Shown here: piece after piece, positions 47,503 to 59,009 of the stretch | Position numbering within the stretch: position 1 is the stretch's first letter | Layout: the number at the start of each line of letters is the position of its first letter | Assembly: GCA_032717465.1 (NCBI GenBank) | Contig: CM064669.1 | Span: forward strand, 45,329,695 to 45,393,694 | Length of the DNA: 64,000 bases | Direction of reading: 5' to 3' | Source of the DNA: Coenobita brevimanus | Lineage: Eukaryota > Arthropoda > Malacostraca > Decapoda > Coenobitidae | Made by a program: the position numbers and the translations under genes | The notes under the pieces: generated by a model | The model's input: the letters and a program-made list of their open reading frames with translations, nothing else | The model's database searches: none | Told to the model about the DNA's origin: nothing

Positions 47503-47563
<61 letters not shown>

Positions 47564-47578
47564 GTATAAATATATATT
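47503..47578. repeat. (TA)n microsatellite
   Basis: TA repeats with single C and G interruptions, directly after the leader copy. Confidence 0.95.
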
Positions 47579-47579
47579 G

Positions 47580-49333
47580 AAATATCGGCTGTGGCAACTG
47601 AGCACCACCGGGACAGAGTGACACCCTTTCCTCAGGATATGACCATGGAGGGGCTCTGAGGGCGCGTGTAATGTCAAGGCAGTATGGACGTATGTCCCCG
47701 ACTACCTTGCACCCTTATTCCTTGGAACAGACCCAGCAGGGGTGCTGCAGACTGTGCGCATTACCCTCCGACCGGACTAGCCCTCGACAGGTTCTGGGTG
47801 GGGCTGAAAAGACAGTCCCAAGCAGCACCACTGTGACAACCTCTAGCCGCACAGCCAAGGAGACAACCTCTAGCTGCGACAAACTAGCGACGGCCTCCAG
47901 CCGCACACCGAACGTGACAGCCTCCAGACGCACGCCGAACGTGACGGCCTCCAGCCACACACCAAAACGTGATAGCCTCCAGCCACACAACTCTAGAGAC
48001 AGCCTCCAACCACACAACGCTAGAGACAGCCTCCAGCCGCTCAGGTGCTGCTCGACACCCCCCCTCCTGCAGAAACCAGTGATGACCTCCAGCCACACTC
48101 AGAGTGAGCTAGGTATACCCCCTCTCCTTCTGCAGCTGCTTGCGGGAGTAAGGCACCGGTGACGGCCTCGAGTCGCACCAGCAGGTAGGTGACGTCCTCC
48201 GCCCACACGTAGCCCACAGTCCTGCTAGGAAGTCGGACCTCGGTGATGGCCTCCAGCCACACAGACAGGGAAGGGACAGCCTGTAGCTGCCCTCCCCCCT
48301 GTTTCCTACGGAACCTCGGCGATGGCCTCCAGCCACGCCAGGGAGAGGCATCACCACCAAAGCCTCTCACCCCCTGAGACTTCCCCAGTGAAGGACAACC
48401 CTTGCTCGGCTCACCCCTCCTGTAGCCAAGCGGGATGTTCCTCCGCCCCTCCACCGATGCAGCCCCCAGGAGGAACTTTCCTGCCTGGAAGAAGTGTGGC
48501 GAGGTCCTGTGCTGTCCCCTGGAGTGTGTGCCATCCAGCCGGCACCCGTGGGAGATGACCAACTGACAGACTCCTGCTGGAGGCAACACCATAGTCCCAC
48601 CCTGATGGCAGCCTGATGGAAGGGAGACTGTAGATACCGGACTCCCCTGGGGTGCGACCTCTCCAGCCCTAGTCGATGGCAACCTTCTCCCCAGGGTAGG
48701 CGCAGACAAGTGTGCCTGCTTGAGCTGTTTGGCCCAAGCCCCGAGGACCAGACTACCCTGCCAGACCCCCCAAATAGAGGGCCTCCCACCACGCCCAACT
48801 GCAGCTCCCAGCAGACGACATTACCTTTGAGGTTCGTCCCATGGTCCTTGAGAGAAGGGACATCTGACGGGATCCCTCCAACACCTGGAGACCACCCGGC
48901 TCCTGCAGCCTAGCTGGAGTCCTCCGGCCTGCCCAGTGTAATAGTGACTGCCCAGACCTATCATGATTATAGTACTCGTGATATATATATATTCAGTGTC
49001 AAACTAGTGCCCTAGTGGCTATGTAGTATGCCTATGTGTCTTTGTGTGTACTGTGTTGTACTAGTGCTTTTACCACTGTGTGGTATATGGTGAGACACTT
49101 ATACTCAGACTGATATCAGAGCACAAGTAACAAACTGTGTGAAATCTAACATCCTTCATTGTATGGTGTCCGTCTGGCGTCCTTCTGGTTAGCTAGTATC
49201 CTGCGTGATACCCACAAACCAGCCGGGACCCTCATAGTCTGTCCAGCACTGTTGATAGTAAACAGTGTGTCGTGTACAACCCCCATCCATATTGTACGAA
49301 GGTTGTAATTAGATAACACACGCGTAAGGTTGT
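47580..49333 (+). mobile_element. Third LTR of the gypsy family (LTR C)
   Basis: It is organised like LTR A: GGGTGGGGCTGAAAAGACAG, then a minisatellite zone (47820-48060; unit about 27-30 bp with GACGGCCTCCAGCC), then further AGCC-rich repeats, GAGCTGTTTGGCCCAAGCCC near 48722, and an AT-rich 3' part ending ACACGCGTAAGG. The same leader follows it. No coding internal region adjoins it. Confidence 0.6.
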
Positions 49334-49457
49334 TGTCCAGAGTTTTTATGTCCTACTCTTCTCGTCGTGTGTTCCAGCTCCAGTCTTGAAAGAGGACCCC
49401 GGCTCTGTCTCTGGTGTTCCTAGGAGGAGAAGTCGCCCTAAAACACCTAGCATGACA
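49334..49457 (+). mobile_element. Gypsy leader sequence after LTR C
   Basis: TTGTTGTCCAGAGTTTTTAT, TTGAAAGAGGACCCCGGCTC and CCTAAAACACCTAGCATGACA parallel the leader at 47375 and that of gypsy B. It ends at nearly the same base as the leader at 47502 and is followed by TATATATC. Confidence 0.7.
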
Positions 49458-50584
49458 TTATATATCTATCTATCTATCTATTGCCAGACGCCTCAATCCC
49501 GTTTGGGGTGGCCACAAACAAATCGCCTCCAAGTCGCCCTGTCCCCAGCCATTTCACTGCCCTGCTCCCAACTCACACCCCCCCTCTCTCATATACCTCT
49601 CCACCCCATCCCTCCATCTCATCCTCAGCCTCCCCCTCCCTCTTCCCCCCTCCACCTCACTCACATACACTCTCTTCGTCAGTCTTTCACCCTCCATCCT
49701 CTCCACATGGCCAAACCACCTCAGTGTGTTCCTCATAACACTTCCTATCACATCCACATCCACACCACAACGCTCCTTTATATCCTCATTCGTCAGCCTG
49801 TCTCTCCACGTGACTCCACAGGCTCCTCTTAAATAACTCATTTCCACTGCTCTCACTCTTGACTTGTGTCCTTCCAACAAAGTCCAAGCTTCACTTCCGT
49901 ACGTTAGAGTTGGTATCACAATACTGTCATGTAGTAACTTTTTCACTTGCATGCTCACTTCCCTGTTTCTTATCACTGCTTTCAAAGAACCAGCAACCTT
50001 TCTTCCCTGCTATACCCTTTCAAGCACTTCACCCTCCAAACCTCCATCCTTACTCATCACACTACCCAAGTACTTAAACGTACTCACATTTTCCAATTCC
50101 TCACCATCCAACCTCGCTGTACATTCACTAACTTCACCTCTTTCAAAGACCATCACTTTACTCTTCCCTACATTCACCTTTAGATTCCGTTTCTTACACA
50201 CTCTCTCAAACTCATCCACCAAGCCCTGCAGCTCCCCTTCGTCTTCACTCAACAACACAGTATCATCTGCAAACAACAGTACAGGGAGTTTCCAAACACT
50301 ATCCTCTCTCACTAGGGTCACTCCAACATCCACTACCCTACCGTGTACCTCTTTTATTACCCCATCCATGTACAGATTGAACAACCATGGAGACATGACA
50401 CATCCCTGTTTCAAACCAACTTTCAAAGAGAAAAATTCACTTAGTTTACCATCCACATGCACTGCAGCCTTCGCACCATCGTACATACTCTTCACAGCAT
50501 TCAACAACTTCCCATCTACTTCATATATTCTTAACACTTTCCACAATCCTAGTCTATCCACCCTGTCATATGCTTTCTCCAAAT
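49458..50584 (-). pseudogene. LINE-A copy, RT core to 3' end
   Basis: A minus-strand copy starts in the RT at MEKAYDRVDRLGLWKVLRIY (50582) and runs to the 3' terminus and (TATC)n tail near 49461. It includes GLKQGCVMSPWLFNLYMDGV, LLFADDTVLLSEDEGEL, LGSVMSKDGGLEGEVLERV and, after one frame break near 50008, SIVIPTLTYGSEAWTLL and [19 protein letters not shown]. It is the least decayed C-terminal half of the family in this window. Its upstream edge (50584) coincides with the start of gypsy B's LTR, so gypsy B may have inserted here, or the LINE was truncated earlier. Confidence 0.9.
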
Positions 50585-52421
50585 CTTACACGTGTATTAC
50601 TAAATTCTACAGTGGAACGAGTAGATGTTACGAATACAGATACACTAGACAATTATAATTCTTAGGCTTCGATGTGGGTTAATAGTATTTTGCAGGATAC
50701 TACTTAGGTCAAGGTCGGGTAGGGTGAATAGCACTTAGGGCAGAGGTTTATATATTATTATTGCAGGAAGTCCAGGTTAGATATTTGTGGAGTGGGTGGC
50801 ACTATTTCACTGTTGGTAACTATTACTTTAACGCTGGGGTCTGGGTATGATCTTAACGTGATGCGGCGTTACTAGATGGTAGCGTATTCACTGTAATTGA
50901 CCCGTATAACACTGTTGAGCCGTGTTCACAGTTTCACTGTTGTTTTTATTTACTTCACCACTCTTATACTGTCACTGGCGTTTTCTCGTGCTGACTACCT
51001 TTATATGGTTAATTCACTGCTCTGCCTTCATGTCACTAAGTCACGGACACTGCTTTCACTGTCACTCCTTTCGGGTCTGGACGTCGTAATGGTCAGGTAC
51101 GAGGGGGGAAGGAAGTGGCCCTGTCTCCCTACTGATGGGGCTCGGTACCGCTGGGGGCCTGTGATCACGCGTAGGGTTGTCTCCTCTCGTCCAGGGCTGC
51201 GGGTGGCGAAGGGCCCCATGCTTTCGGGGCTTGAGGCGGGAGTACGGCCTTCAGGGCTGGGGCCGAATACCTGCCTGAACTTCTCGCTCAGGCACCTGAT
51301 GGAGGACGAAGATCTCCAGCGTCTGGGTGTAGGGAGGTCCTGCCCGGGGGTCCTGGGAGTGGTCTGGAGATCCTGAGGGCTGCGGTCCCCAGTGTTTGGA
51401 GACGCCATCAGGAGGGGGCTGTGGCATCAGCCTATGTCGGGGTCTGTCAGTAGGGTCCTCTCTGGATCCGGCTGCAGGGAGAAGAGCCTAGTGGAAGTCA
51501 CGGGGCCTCTGCAGTACTCCTCCAGGCTGGGAGCTCCCTCTGGGTCGTAGGTTGATGAGCAGGAGTCAGCACCTGATGGAGGAGTGGCTACTGGCTGTCT
51601 CCTGCCGTAGGGCCCGGCTACTGGCCGTGGCCTTTTGGGGGCGCGGCTGCAGGCCGTCGCTAAGGCCTGGCTACTGGCTGTGGCCTGGGTAGAGGAGCGG
51701 ATACAGGCCGACTCCGGGACACCTTCAGAACAGCTACCGGCTGTCTCCTGACGAAGGCGGGAGCGACTACAGGCTGTCTCCTGCAGAAGGGTTGAGCGGC
51801 TACAGGCCATCTCTCGAGGGGTACCTTCAGAGTGGCTGCAGGCCGTCTCCTAACGAAGGCAGGAGCGGCTACAGGCCGTCTCCTGTTTGCCTCTGGAGCG
51901 ACTACAGGCCATCTGCTGTAGAAGGGTCCAGCGGTTACAGGCCGTCTCGTTGGAGGCACCTTCAGAGCAGCTACAGACCGTCTCCTGATGAAGGCGCGAG
52001 CAGCTACAGGCCGTCTCCTGCAGGAGGGTTGAGTAGCTACAGGCCATCTTGTTAGCGGCACCTTCAGAGTGACTACAGGCTGTCTCCTGAAGAAGGCAGG
52101 AGCGGCTACAGGCCGTCTCCTGTTTTCCTCCAGAGCGGCTGCAGGCTGTCTCCTGTAGGAGGGTTGAGTGGCTACCGGCCGTCTCAGGGGTGCAGCTGGA
52201 GTAACAGCTCCACCCCGATGTTGGTTGAGGACGGCTCGCCAGGAAGGTAGTCTTGTATTCCTGCAATGGTGGCGGCGAGCAAGCTCCAGGTCATAGAGGC
52301 GTGCGGCCCAGGCGAACTTATGTCATTGTCGCCCTGAGTCCCAGTGTGCTGTCTGTGCTCTTCTGTGGGCTCCTTCTGGGGGTGTTATGTTGCCCTTTGT
52401 GGCACTATACTGCATTTTACA
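50585..52421 (-). mobile_element. Gypsy B 3' LTR
   Basis: This 1.84-kb sequence matches 57583-59835 from CTTACACGTGTATTACTAAA to GGCACT(A/T)TACTGCATTTTA. In element orientation it starts TGTAAAATGCAG and ends CACGTGTAAG. It contains an AT-rich part (50585-51060), a G-rich part and a minisatellite of 33-36-bp units (51590-52190; GAGCGGCTACAGGCCGTCTC). Confidence 0.9.
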
Positions 52422-52444
52422 CTGTCTGCTGGGAACAAGTCACG

Positions 52445-52819
52445 TCCCTGTGACTGGAGGTGGTAAACTTTGGTGTCATAGGTGTAGTAGACTGGCTGTA
52501 GGTGTTGGAGGAGGGCATGCCAGGCTGTGGTGGCTGAGTTCTCGTCTAGCCGTTCATCACAGGTGATGAAGAGGGTGATTGGGTTGGTGGAGGAGCGGAG
52601 GAGTTGTAGGAGGTGGTGAGGTCCTCGGACTCGTTGTTTTTGTCCAAAGGGCGGCACCCATATGGCTCGCCAAATCCTCATGGCGCTAGGTGTTATCTTC
52701 TGTGGAGGGCTGTGCTGAATGCTGGAGATGGACGGAGAGTGTGGGGTTTTATGCCAGGGTAATGCGGTGCGGCGTTTCTGGGGAGTGTAGGTGGCTGGGA
52801 TTTGGGCTTGGTGTATCAT
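52445..52819 (-). pseudogene. Gypsy B conserved post-integrase domain (unknown function)
   Basis: The counterpart of 44727-45016. A frame starting at 52819 gives AMRIWRAIWVPPFGQKQRVR, HHLLQLLRSSTNPITLFI, WHALLQHLQP and VYHLQSQGRDLF, then runs into the LTR. It lies about 0.9 kb after the integrase core, beyond a Pro-rich spacer. No signal peptide or membrane span is seen, so an envelope is unlikely. It could be a pol C-terminal extension or an extra protein. Confidence 0.65.
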
Positions 52820-52833
52820 GAGTGTGAGATGAT

Positions 52834-53496
52834 TTAGGGCAGGGGTTGGGGTGTGATTTTGCAGTGAGGTGGATGGGGTGGGAAAGTGGGTGTATCGGGC
52901 AGGTGGGCAGGAGAGGCAGCCAGAGCGTGTGATGGTTGTTTTAAGGGTGGGTGTGGGCAGTGATGTGGGTGTGCGGTGTCAGCACACATGTGAGGTGCAC
53001 AGGGCGTGCGAGGGTGACTGTGGGGTGGTAGAAGTGTGGGTGGCATGGCAAGGGGAGCGTGGTGTAGGGTTAGTGGGTGGTGGCATTGTGGGGGCATGGG
53101 CGGTGCAGGTGGAGTTTGGGGTGGGGGACAGGGCAGGCGGGGTCGAGGGGGCATGTGCAGGCGGCAGGCTGGGAGAAGGAGTGGCAGTGGTGGGTGATGG
53201 CTGGGGCGTGGGTGTGGTGGATGGGACATGCCTTTGCTGGGTGTGGAAGAGGAGGCAGCGGGTGGCAAGGAGGTGGAAGAGTGGCGGAGTAAGTGGCGTC
53301 GGTGGGTTGTCAGGTGAGGTGTGATGTGGCGTGATGGGAGGTGAGGTGGAGGCGATGGGGCAGGGGAAGGGGGAGAGAGATGGTGAGGGGGAGATGTAGC
53401 AGTCATAGGAGGTAGAGGGAAGTGGCACGGGGGTAGTGGGTGGGGCGGGGAGCGGGGTCGGGGCGGTGGAGGCAGGAGTGTGAAAAGGGCATACAT
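52834..53496 (-). other. Pro/His-rich spacer of gypsy B
   Basis: About 220 codons dominated by Pro, His, Ser and Thr (PPPPRPRSPPHPLPPCHF and similar). Position and composition match 43902-44726 of gypsy A. It may be translated as a flexible linker. Confidence 0.6.
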
Positions 53497-53509
53497 GCCG
53501 GTTTCAGAG

Positions 53510-54674
53510 TGCAGGGAGTGCTGTGGTACTCGACGGTCACCTGAGAGGGGTTAGGGACGCGGATGATGGTGTGGGGCCCCGTGAAGCATGGCATGAGCTT
53601 GTGGGGGGTGAGGAGCTGTGCTATCATAACAGTGTCGCCTGGATTGTAGGGGTTGGAGGCGGTGTCAGGGTGGAGGTCCAGGTTATTTTGGAGGTGGGTT
53701 AGCTGATGTTTGAGATGGTGTAATGGGTTCGAAGTGGGGGGTTACAAATGCTGCCAAAGGGGCAGAAGGAGGGGTATTTCCCCAAACACTTGTTTGTATG
53801 GTGAAATTCTGTCCTCTCGGGGGCAGGAGTTGATGATCCATTGCACGATTTTTACGTGGACGGGCCAGTCGTCGTCTTTGGTGGCTTCTATCTGGGTGCA
53901 GAGTTGATTCATCAGTGTATGATAGCTTCGCTCACATATCGCATTTCCTTCGGGCCAGTAAGGGGACGAGTGTGAGATGTTATAAACAAATTTGGAGGCC
54001 AGCTCCTCCCAGATCTTACTGGTGAACTCGGGTGCATTATCTGAGTGGATCGCTTGTGGGTTACCGAAGTACGGGGGTACGTGCTGAATCAGGGCATCAG
54101 CCACTGCGACAGCGTGGTGTTCCTTCGCTGGGTAGGCTATGATGAATTTGGAGTACGTGTCAACAAAAGTGATCACATACCTAGAGCCTGATTTCGGGGG
54201 TAAGGGTCCCACTATGTCGATCGCCAATAGCTGCCAAGGTTTGTGGGCGGTAATATGGCCTGATAGACTGGCGGTACGGGTGATGTCTTTACCGAGGGCG
54301 CATGCTTGGCAGGATTGGATAATCTCCTTGGCGAGGGTGGAGGGATTGGGCACCCAGTAGGTGTCATTAAAGACCTGCAGGAGTTTTTTCGTGCCCAGGT
54401 GAATGCCGTTGTGGGTGTGCAGGTGGCGGAGGGCGTTGGGGGCTAGGATGATATGCCCAGATGGGGTAAGAAGGTGGTCGCCCTGGCGATACAGTTTCTT
54501 AAAAAGGTGCAGGGGGATCCAGGGGGGTCGCTCCTTGCGATGCCACTGCTGGAGGAGATCTGGTTTTGGCTGGGCGACGTTGATGGGGAGCCAAGCGAGA
54601 GCATTCGCGTTGGTGTGGAGTTTGCTGGGGCAGTACAAGATTTCATAGTTGAACTCCTCCAGGGTTTCACGCCA
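53510..54674 (-). pseudogene. Gypsy B integrase
   Basis: It starts in the RNase H-integrase tether and includes the HHCC zinc-binding part (HLHTHNGIHLGTKK, IIQSCQACALGK). The core has LLAIDIVGPLPPKSG (first Asp), IHSDNAPEFTSKIWEEL (second Asp) and PEGNAICERS (Glu), with 35 residues between the last two: a D,D35E integrase. After a break near 53742 a GPF/Y-like SH3 module follows (CFTGPHTIIRVPNPSQVTV). The core frame (54638-53742) is open. Confidence 0.92.
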
Positions 54675-55103
54675 TCAGATGAGCTGGGCATTGTGGGTGT
54701 CAGACTGCCACAGCCACTGGAGTGACTGGTGATCAGTGATGATGGTAACTTGGGTCCCTGACAGATATGCCCGGAAGTGCTCAAGTGCCCAGATGATGCC
54801 CATGCACTCCCTCTTGGTGGCATCATAATTTTTCTCTGCCTGATTGAGGGTACGGCTGGTGCAGGCAATGATGCGCTCGCTGCCCTCTTGGACGTGTGCC
54901 AGCACAGCACCGATCGCAATTAGGGAAACGTCCGTGTAGAACCGGAATGGGAGGGCATAATCGGGAAAGGCCACGATGGGGGCGGAAACAAGCTTATCCT
55001 TAAGTTGTTGGAAGGCGGCTCGTCTCTCATCCATCCAGATGAACGGTTCTCCCTTAGGGGTCAGGTCGTGGAGTGGCTTGGCAATGTGGGCGAACCCCTT
55101 CAC
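54675..55103 (-). pseudogene. Gypsy B RNase H
   Basis: RNase H_like of Ty3/gypsy type, which degrades RNA in the RNA/DNA hybrid. Visible: the connection region ending KGFAHIAKPLHDLTPKGEPF, FRFYTDVSLIAIGAVLAH (first Asp; Ala-Ser positions altered), TKRECMGIIWALEHFRAYL (Glu) and VTIITDHQSLQWLW (Asp). It is separated from RT by a frame change near 55140 and from the integrase by an in-frame stop near 54673. Confidence 0.9.
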
Positions 55104-55109
55104 GAAATG

Positions 55110-55800
55110 GCGGTAATTGGATGTCAGGCCGAGGAAGGCTCGAATCCCATGAATGTCTTGTGGTGGGGTTATGTCCGCGATGGTGCGGAGTTTGTCTTGG
55201 TTGGGAAATATGCCAGCCTGGGAGATGATGTGCCCCAGGATTGAGACAGTTCTGGCGGCCAGGACACACTTGGTGGGCCGGAGTCTGAGGCTACCTGTCG
55301 GATCCTGATGAAAACCCGGCGAAGGCGCTGCAGGTAGTTGGCCCAGGTCTGGCTGAAGACTATGACGTCATCCAAGTTCACGAGACAGATCTCCCATGTG
55401 AGGCCGTTGAGGACGGATTCCATTAATCTGGAGATGGTGGCAGGGGTGTTACAGAGGCCGAAGGGCAAAACATTAAATTCATAATGTTTCCCATTGCTGG
55501 TCAAGAAGGCGGTTTTCCCTCTGTCCTCCGGATGCACCGGGACCTGCCAATACCCTGACTGGAGGTCAAGGGTAGAGAACCAGGATGCACCGTATAGGGA
55601 ATCCAGGGAGTTGTTTATGCACGGGAGTGGAGTGGCATCCTTGGTGGTCACGTCATTAAGCCAGCGATAATCGGCGCAGAACTGCATTGTGCCATCCTTT
55701 TTCTTCATGAGGACGATGGGGGAGGACCAGGGACTGGTGGAGGGGGAGACGACTCCGGATTCGATAATCTCCTGTACCTGGCGGTCTTCCTCTTACCGTT
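55110..55800 (-). pseudogene. Gypsy B reverse transcriptase
   Basis: Visible motifs: SPWSSPIVLMKKKDGTM-like entry (near 55730-55700), MQFCADYRWLNDVTTKDATP, WFSTLDLQSGYWQVPVHPED, KTAFLTSNGKHYEFNVLPFG and LVNLDDVIVFSQT. The YxDD box reads NLDD, so Tyr is replaced by Asn while both aspartates remain. A frameshift follows in the thumb (near 55290). The upstream segment (56142-55793) is Pro-rich and in a different frame. Confidence 0.92.
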
Positions 55801-56199
55801 GTTTGGGGTTCTTCCGCTGGGATGGCTGTCGCATCGGTGGGCCCGTCGTATAAATCTCGTGAGCCAGGTAGGTGGTGTGTCCAATGTCGGCAGGTCCCGC
55901 CGCGAACAGATCCTGGAAATCCAGGAGGAGGCGGCAGAGGGTGTCTGATTGGTGAGCGGAGAGATGGTCGGGGATGGGGGGCAAAGGGGCGGAGGAGCGG
56001 GAGGGGGAGGGGACGCAGGGCTCGGCTTCCTCCATCTCTCTGATTGTGAAGGAGGAAGGGGGGGGCATAGAGTCTTCCAGCTGGGGCCGTGGCGTGCAGG
56101 TGCGGACAGCCCGAGGGGGAGGGGGAGGGTCTGTTGCGGCAATCAGTGGTGGCTCCTAACTTCTGCAACAGGTCCAACCTCAAGTATCCATCGTAATTG

Positions 56200-56520
56200 T
56201 GGCAGGAAGAGTTGAATACTATGAACTTATACTGGGTCAACACCGGCTGATGGGTTTTGACGCGTCGTGCCCGTGTTTCTTCACGGATCGGCAGGGGGCC
56301 ATCCCCCACGTCCACAAGGTGAGTAGCCACTGGGAATAACGGGCCAAAGGTCGATTTGTGACGGGAGTAGTAGTGGCTATACAGGCAGGGTCTGGCCACT
56401 CACCGTATTGACCAGAAGTCTGGCTTTCACCCCATTCAGCTTCATCTTGTGGTAAACTAAGGGGCTGTACTTAGGGGAAGTGGCTCCCGCCACCGTGGGA
56501 AGGTGCGGGGGCGGTCCTAA
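56200..56520 (-). pseudogene. Gypsy B protease region (tentative)
   Basis: A segment reading KLNGVKARLLVNTVSG near 56440-56400 sits where the aspartic protease is expected. A downstream part reads FGPLFPVATHLVDVGDGPLP and YDGYLRLDLLQKLGA. The canonical D(T/S)G is not clear (NTV in its place), so the active site is degenerate or I have mis-phased it. Confidence 0.5.
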
Positions 56521-57395
56521 AAATCCAACTGTAGGGGGCGTCCTTCTTCTTCCTCCGGTTCCTGTTCCCCGGGTCCGGTCTCCTCCGCGGGTGTGGGTCC
56601 GTCCTCCGTTTCCTCATTCTCTAGAGAGGAAACTTTATGTTGGCCTGGGGTGGTGGTTTTCCGACTGACATCTTTCAATTGATCTCTGATATCGTGCAGT
56701 GGGCACCTGGGGCTGCAAGCGGAGAACTCCCAGGGATTCACCAGGATGAGGTTGGGATTCTTCCTGTGACTGGGACACTGGTGGGTGGGGTGCTCCCTCA
56801 GCAGACTTGGTGCTGGGGTGAGGCTGGTGCGGGGTATAGGCAGATGTGGCTTGACTGGGGGAGCTGGAATATTCGTGGGAAACTTTTTTACCACGTTGAT
56901 TTGCTGGGGTGCAGGGCGGGAGGTCAGGAGGCGGTGTATCAGTTGGACATCCTTATCCATGTCTCTGGTCAGATCATGAATTGTAAAGTGCTCCTTGACT
57001 ATGTTGGGGAGCACTCTCAGAAGAGTATTAAAGGTGTGTTGCTCCCGGGTTTTATCATCTGCCTCCAAGTAGGCAGCGGTTACCAGGCGTCTGGCCTAGA
57101 TTAATCATTCAATTTGCCATCAGAGGTTAAGCTATCCAGTTGGGATAGTGCCACCACTTTACCTAGTGATGGCTTGAATCACGAGTTTCATGAAATTCTG
57201 CCAGGTGAGCCCTGGAACGATCTTGGGTGCTATATTAGCTGCCGCTTTGCCCAGTAGCAGGAGTGTGACTGCAATTTTCTGCTTGTCATCCTTAAAACCG
57301 ATATCTAGCAAAGGTTTAATAATTGCCAGGTATGTGTGCACATAATACTGTTTGGGGTTGAATTTCGGTAATTGCACATGCGGTTTGGTTGCCAT
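56517..57395 (-). pseudogene. Gypsy B gag
   Basis: The start at 57395 (MATKPHVQLPKFNPKQYYVH) is the first ATG after the leader. The first frame ends at 57159. After a frame change the protein continues with EADDKTREQHTFNTLLRVLP, then LTRDMDKDVQLIHRLLTSRP. A Pro-rich middle and a final acidic run (EQEPEEEEGRPLQ) follow. A clear CCHC knuckle is not visible. Gag forms the particle that packages element RNA. Confidence 0.75.
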
Positions 57396-57582
57396 TTTGC
57401 AGGTATTTCCTGATTACCTCTCTTGTATGCCCGGGTCAAGAACCACCACTGCCCACTTATGCTAGATGTTTTAGGGTCAGCTTCCCGTCCCTGTAGCGCC
57501 TAGTGTGTAGCTGGGTTCTCTTTCTAGACCGGAGCTTAGACAAACATGAGAGAGGCAGGACACAAAAACTCAAGGCAACAAC
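57396..57582 (-). other. Gypsy B leader / primer-binding region
   Basis: On the minus strand, GGTTGTTGCCTTGAGTTTTT directly follows the LTR end, where a tRNA primer-binding site is expected. I could not match it to a tRNA 3' end. The rest pairs with the leader copies at 47375 and 49334. Confidence 0.55.
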
Positions 57583-58587
57583 CTTACACGTGTATTACTA
57601 AATTCTACAGTGGAACAAGTAGATGTCACGAATACAGATACACTAGACAATTATAACTCTTAGGCCTAGATATGGGTTATTAGTATTGTGCAGGATGTTA
57701 CTTAGGTCAAGGTTGGGTAGGGTGAATAGCACTTAGGGCAGAGGTTTATATATTATTATTACAGGAAGTCCAGGTTAGATATTTATGGAGTGGGTGGCAC
57801 TGTTTCACTGTTGATAACTATTACTTTAACACTGGGGTCTAGGTATGATCTTAGCGTGACGCGGCGTTACTAGATGGTGGAGTATTCACTGTAATCGACC
57901 CGTATTTCACTGTCTGGCCTTGTTCACGGTTTCACTGATGTTTTTATTTACTCCACCACTTTTATATTGTAATTGGTGTTTTCTCGTGCTGACTACCTTT
58001 ATATGGTTAATTCACTGCTCTGCCTTCATGTCACTAAGTCACGGACACTGTACTTTCACTGTCACTCCTTTCAGGTCTGGGCATCGTGGGGGTCAGGTAC
58101 AAGGGCGGCGAAGGTGGCGCAGTCTCCCTACTGATGGGGCTGGGTACCGCTGGGGGCCTCTGTGTTCAGGGGCCACGGGATCACGCGTAGGGGCATCCTT
58201 TCTCATCCAGGGCTGCGGGTGGCGAAGGGCCTCGCGCTTTCAGGGCTTGGGGAGGGAGTACGGCCCTCGGGGCTGGGGCCGAATAGCTGCCTGAACTTCT
58301 CGCTCAGGCACCTGATGGAGGACGAAGATCTCCAGTGTCTGGGTGTAGGGAGGTCCCGTCTGGGGGTCCTGGGGGCGGGCTGGAGGTCCCGAGGGCTGTG
58401 GTCCCCAGTGTTCGGAGAAGCTGTCAGGAAGGGGGCTGCAGCGTCAACCTATGCCGGGGTCCGTCAAGTGGGTCCTCTCTGGATCTGGCTGCAGGGAGAG
58501 CCCAGTGGAAGTCATGGGGCCTCTGCAGTACTCCTCCAGGCTGGGAGCTCCCTCTGGGTCGTAGGTTGATGAGCAGGAGTCTGCACT

Positions 58588-58911
58588 TTTTTTTTTTTTA
58601 TGTGACCGACTCTGGGCATAGGCTTCACAGCCTGCTATCAAGGCCCAGTAGTCCTCCTACATACCATACACCTTCTGCATGTCACCACTTTGGCGCTAAC
58701 ACCCACCGTCCATATTGAATACATGCTAGGGCTGTCTCATACAGGACTGGTGTATTGGTATTAGCGGGGGTATTTTTACATGTCGGCGGGTCTTCTGGTA
58801 GATCAGTAAAGTCTGATTTTATGCAATTCAAATCCTTAAACTGTTCCCTGCCCCAGCCGGGATTTGGACTTGGGTCCGTTAGGACTGCAGGCCACCTCTC
58901 TACCGATTGAG
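58588..58911 (-). mobile_element. tRNA-derived SINE S2 inserted in gypsy B LTR
   Basis: The minus strand reads, from 58911 down: TGGCTCAATCGGTAGAG (A-box-like), GGACCCAAGTCCAAATCC (B-box-like), a unique body (ACCAGAAGACCCGCCGACAT, GGTATTAGC, AATATGGACGGTGGGTGTTA), the tail segment GAAGCCTATGCCCAGAGTCG, and an A-run (T-run at 58588-58599). The partner LTR (51562-51572) lacks it, so it inserted after gypsy B. Target duplications are not evident. It is a Pol III-type SINE head, not a functional tRNA gene. Confidence 0.88.
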
Positions 58912-59009
58912 CCACCTGACGGAGGAGTGGCTACTGGCTGTCTCCTGCCATAGGGCCCAGCTACTGGCTGTGGCCTTCTGGGGGCGTGGCTGCAGGCCGT
59001 CACTAAGGC

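Larger units (their letters stand above)
52422..57582 (-). mobile_element. Gypsy B internal region
   Basis: The order on the minus strand is leader (57582-57396), gag, protease, RT, RNase H, integrase, Pro-rich spacer and conserved tail domain, then the 3' LTR. All usual Ty3/gypsy parts are present and in the usual order, but split by frameshifts and stops. Together with its LTRs the element spans about 9.25 kb. Confidence 0.92.

Noticed and set aside
58850..58911. A tRNA gene
   Set aside because: A- and B-box-like segments exist, but the rest does not fold as a cloverleaf by eye and a SINE body with A-tail follows.
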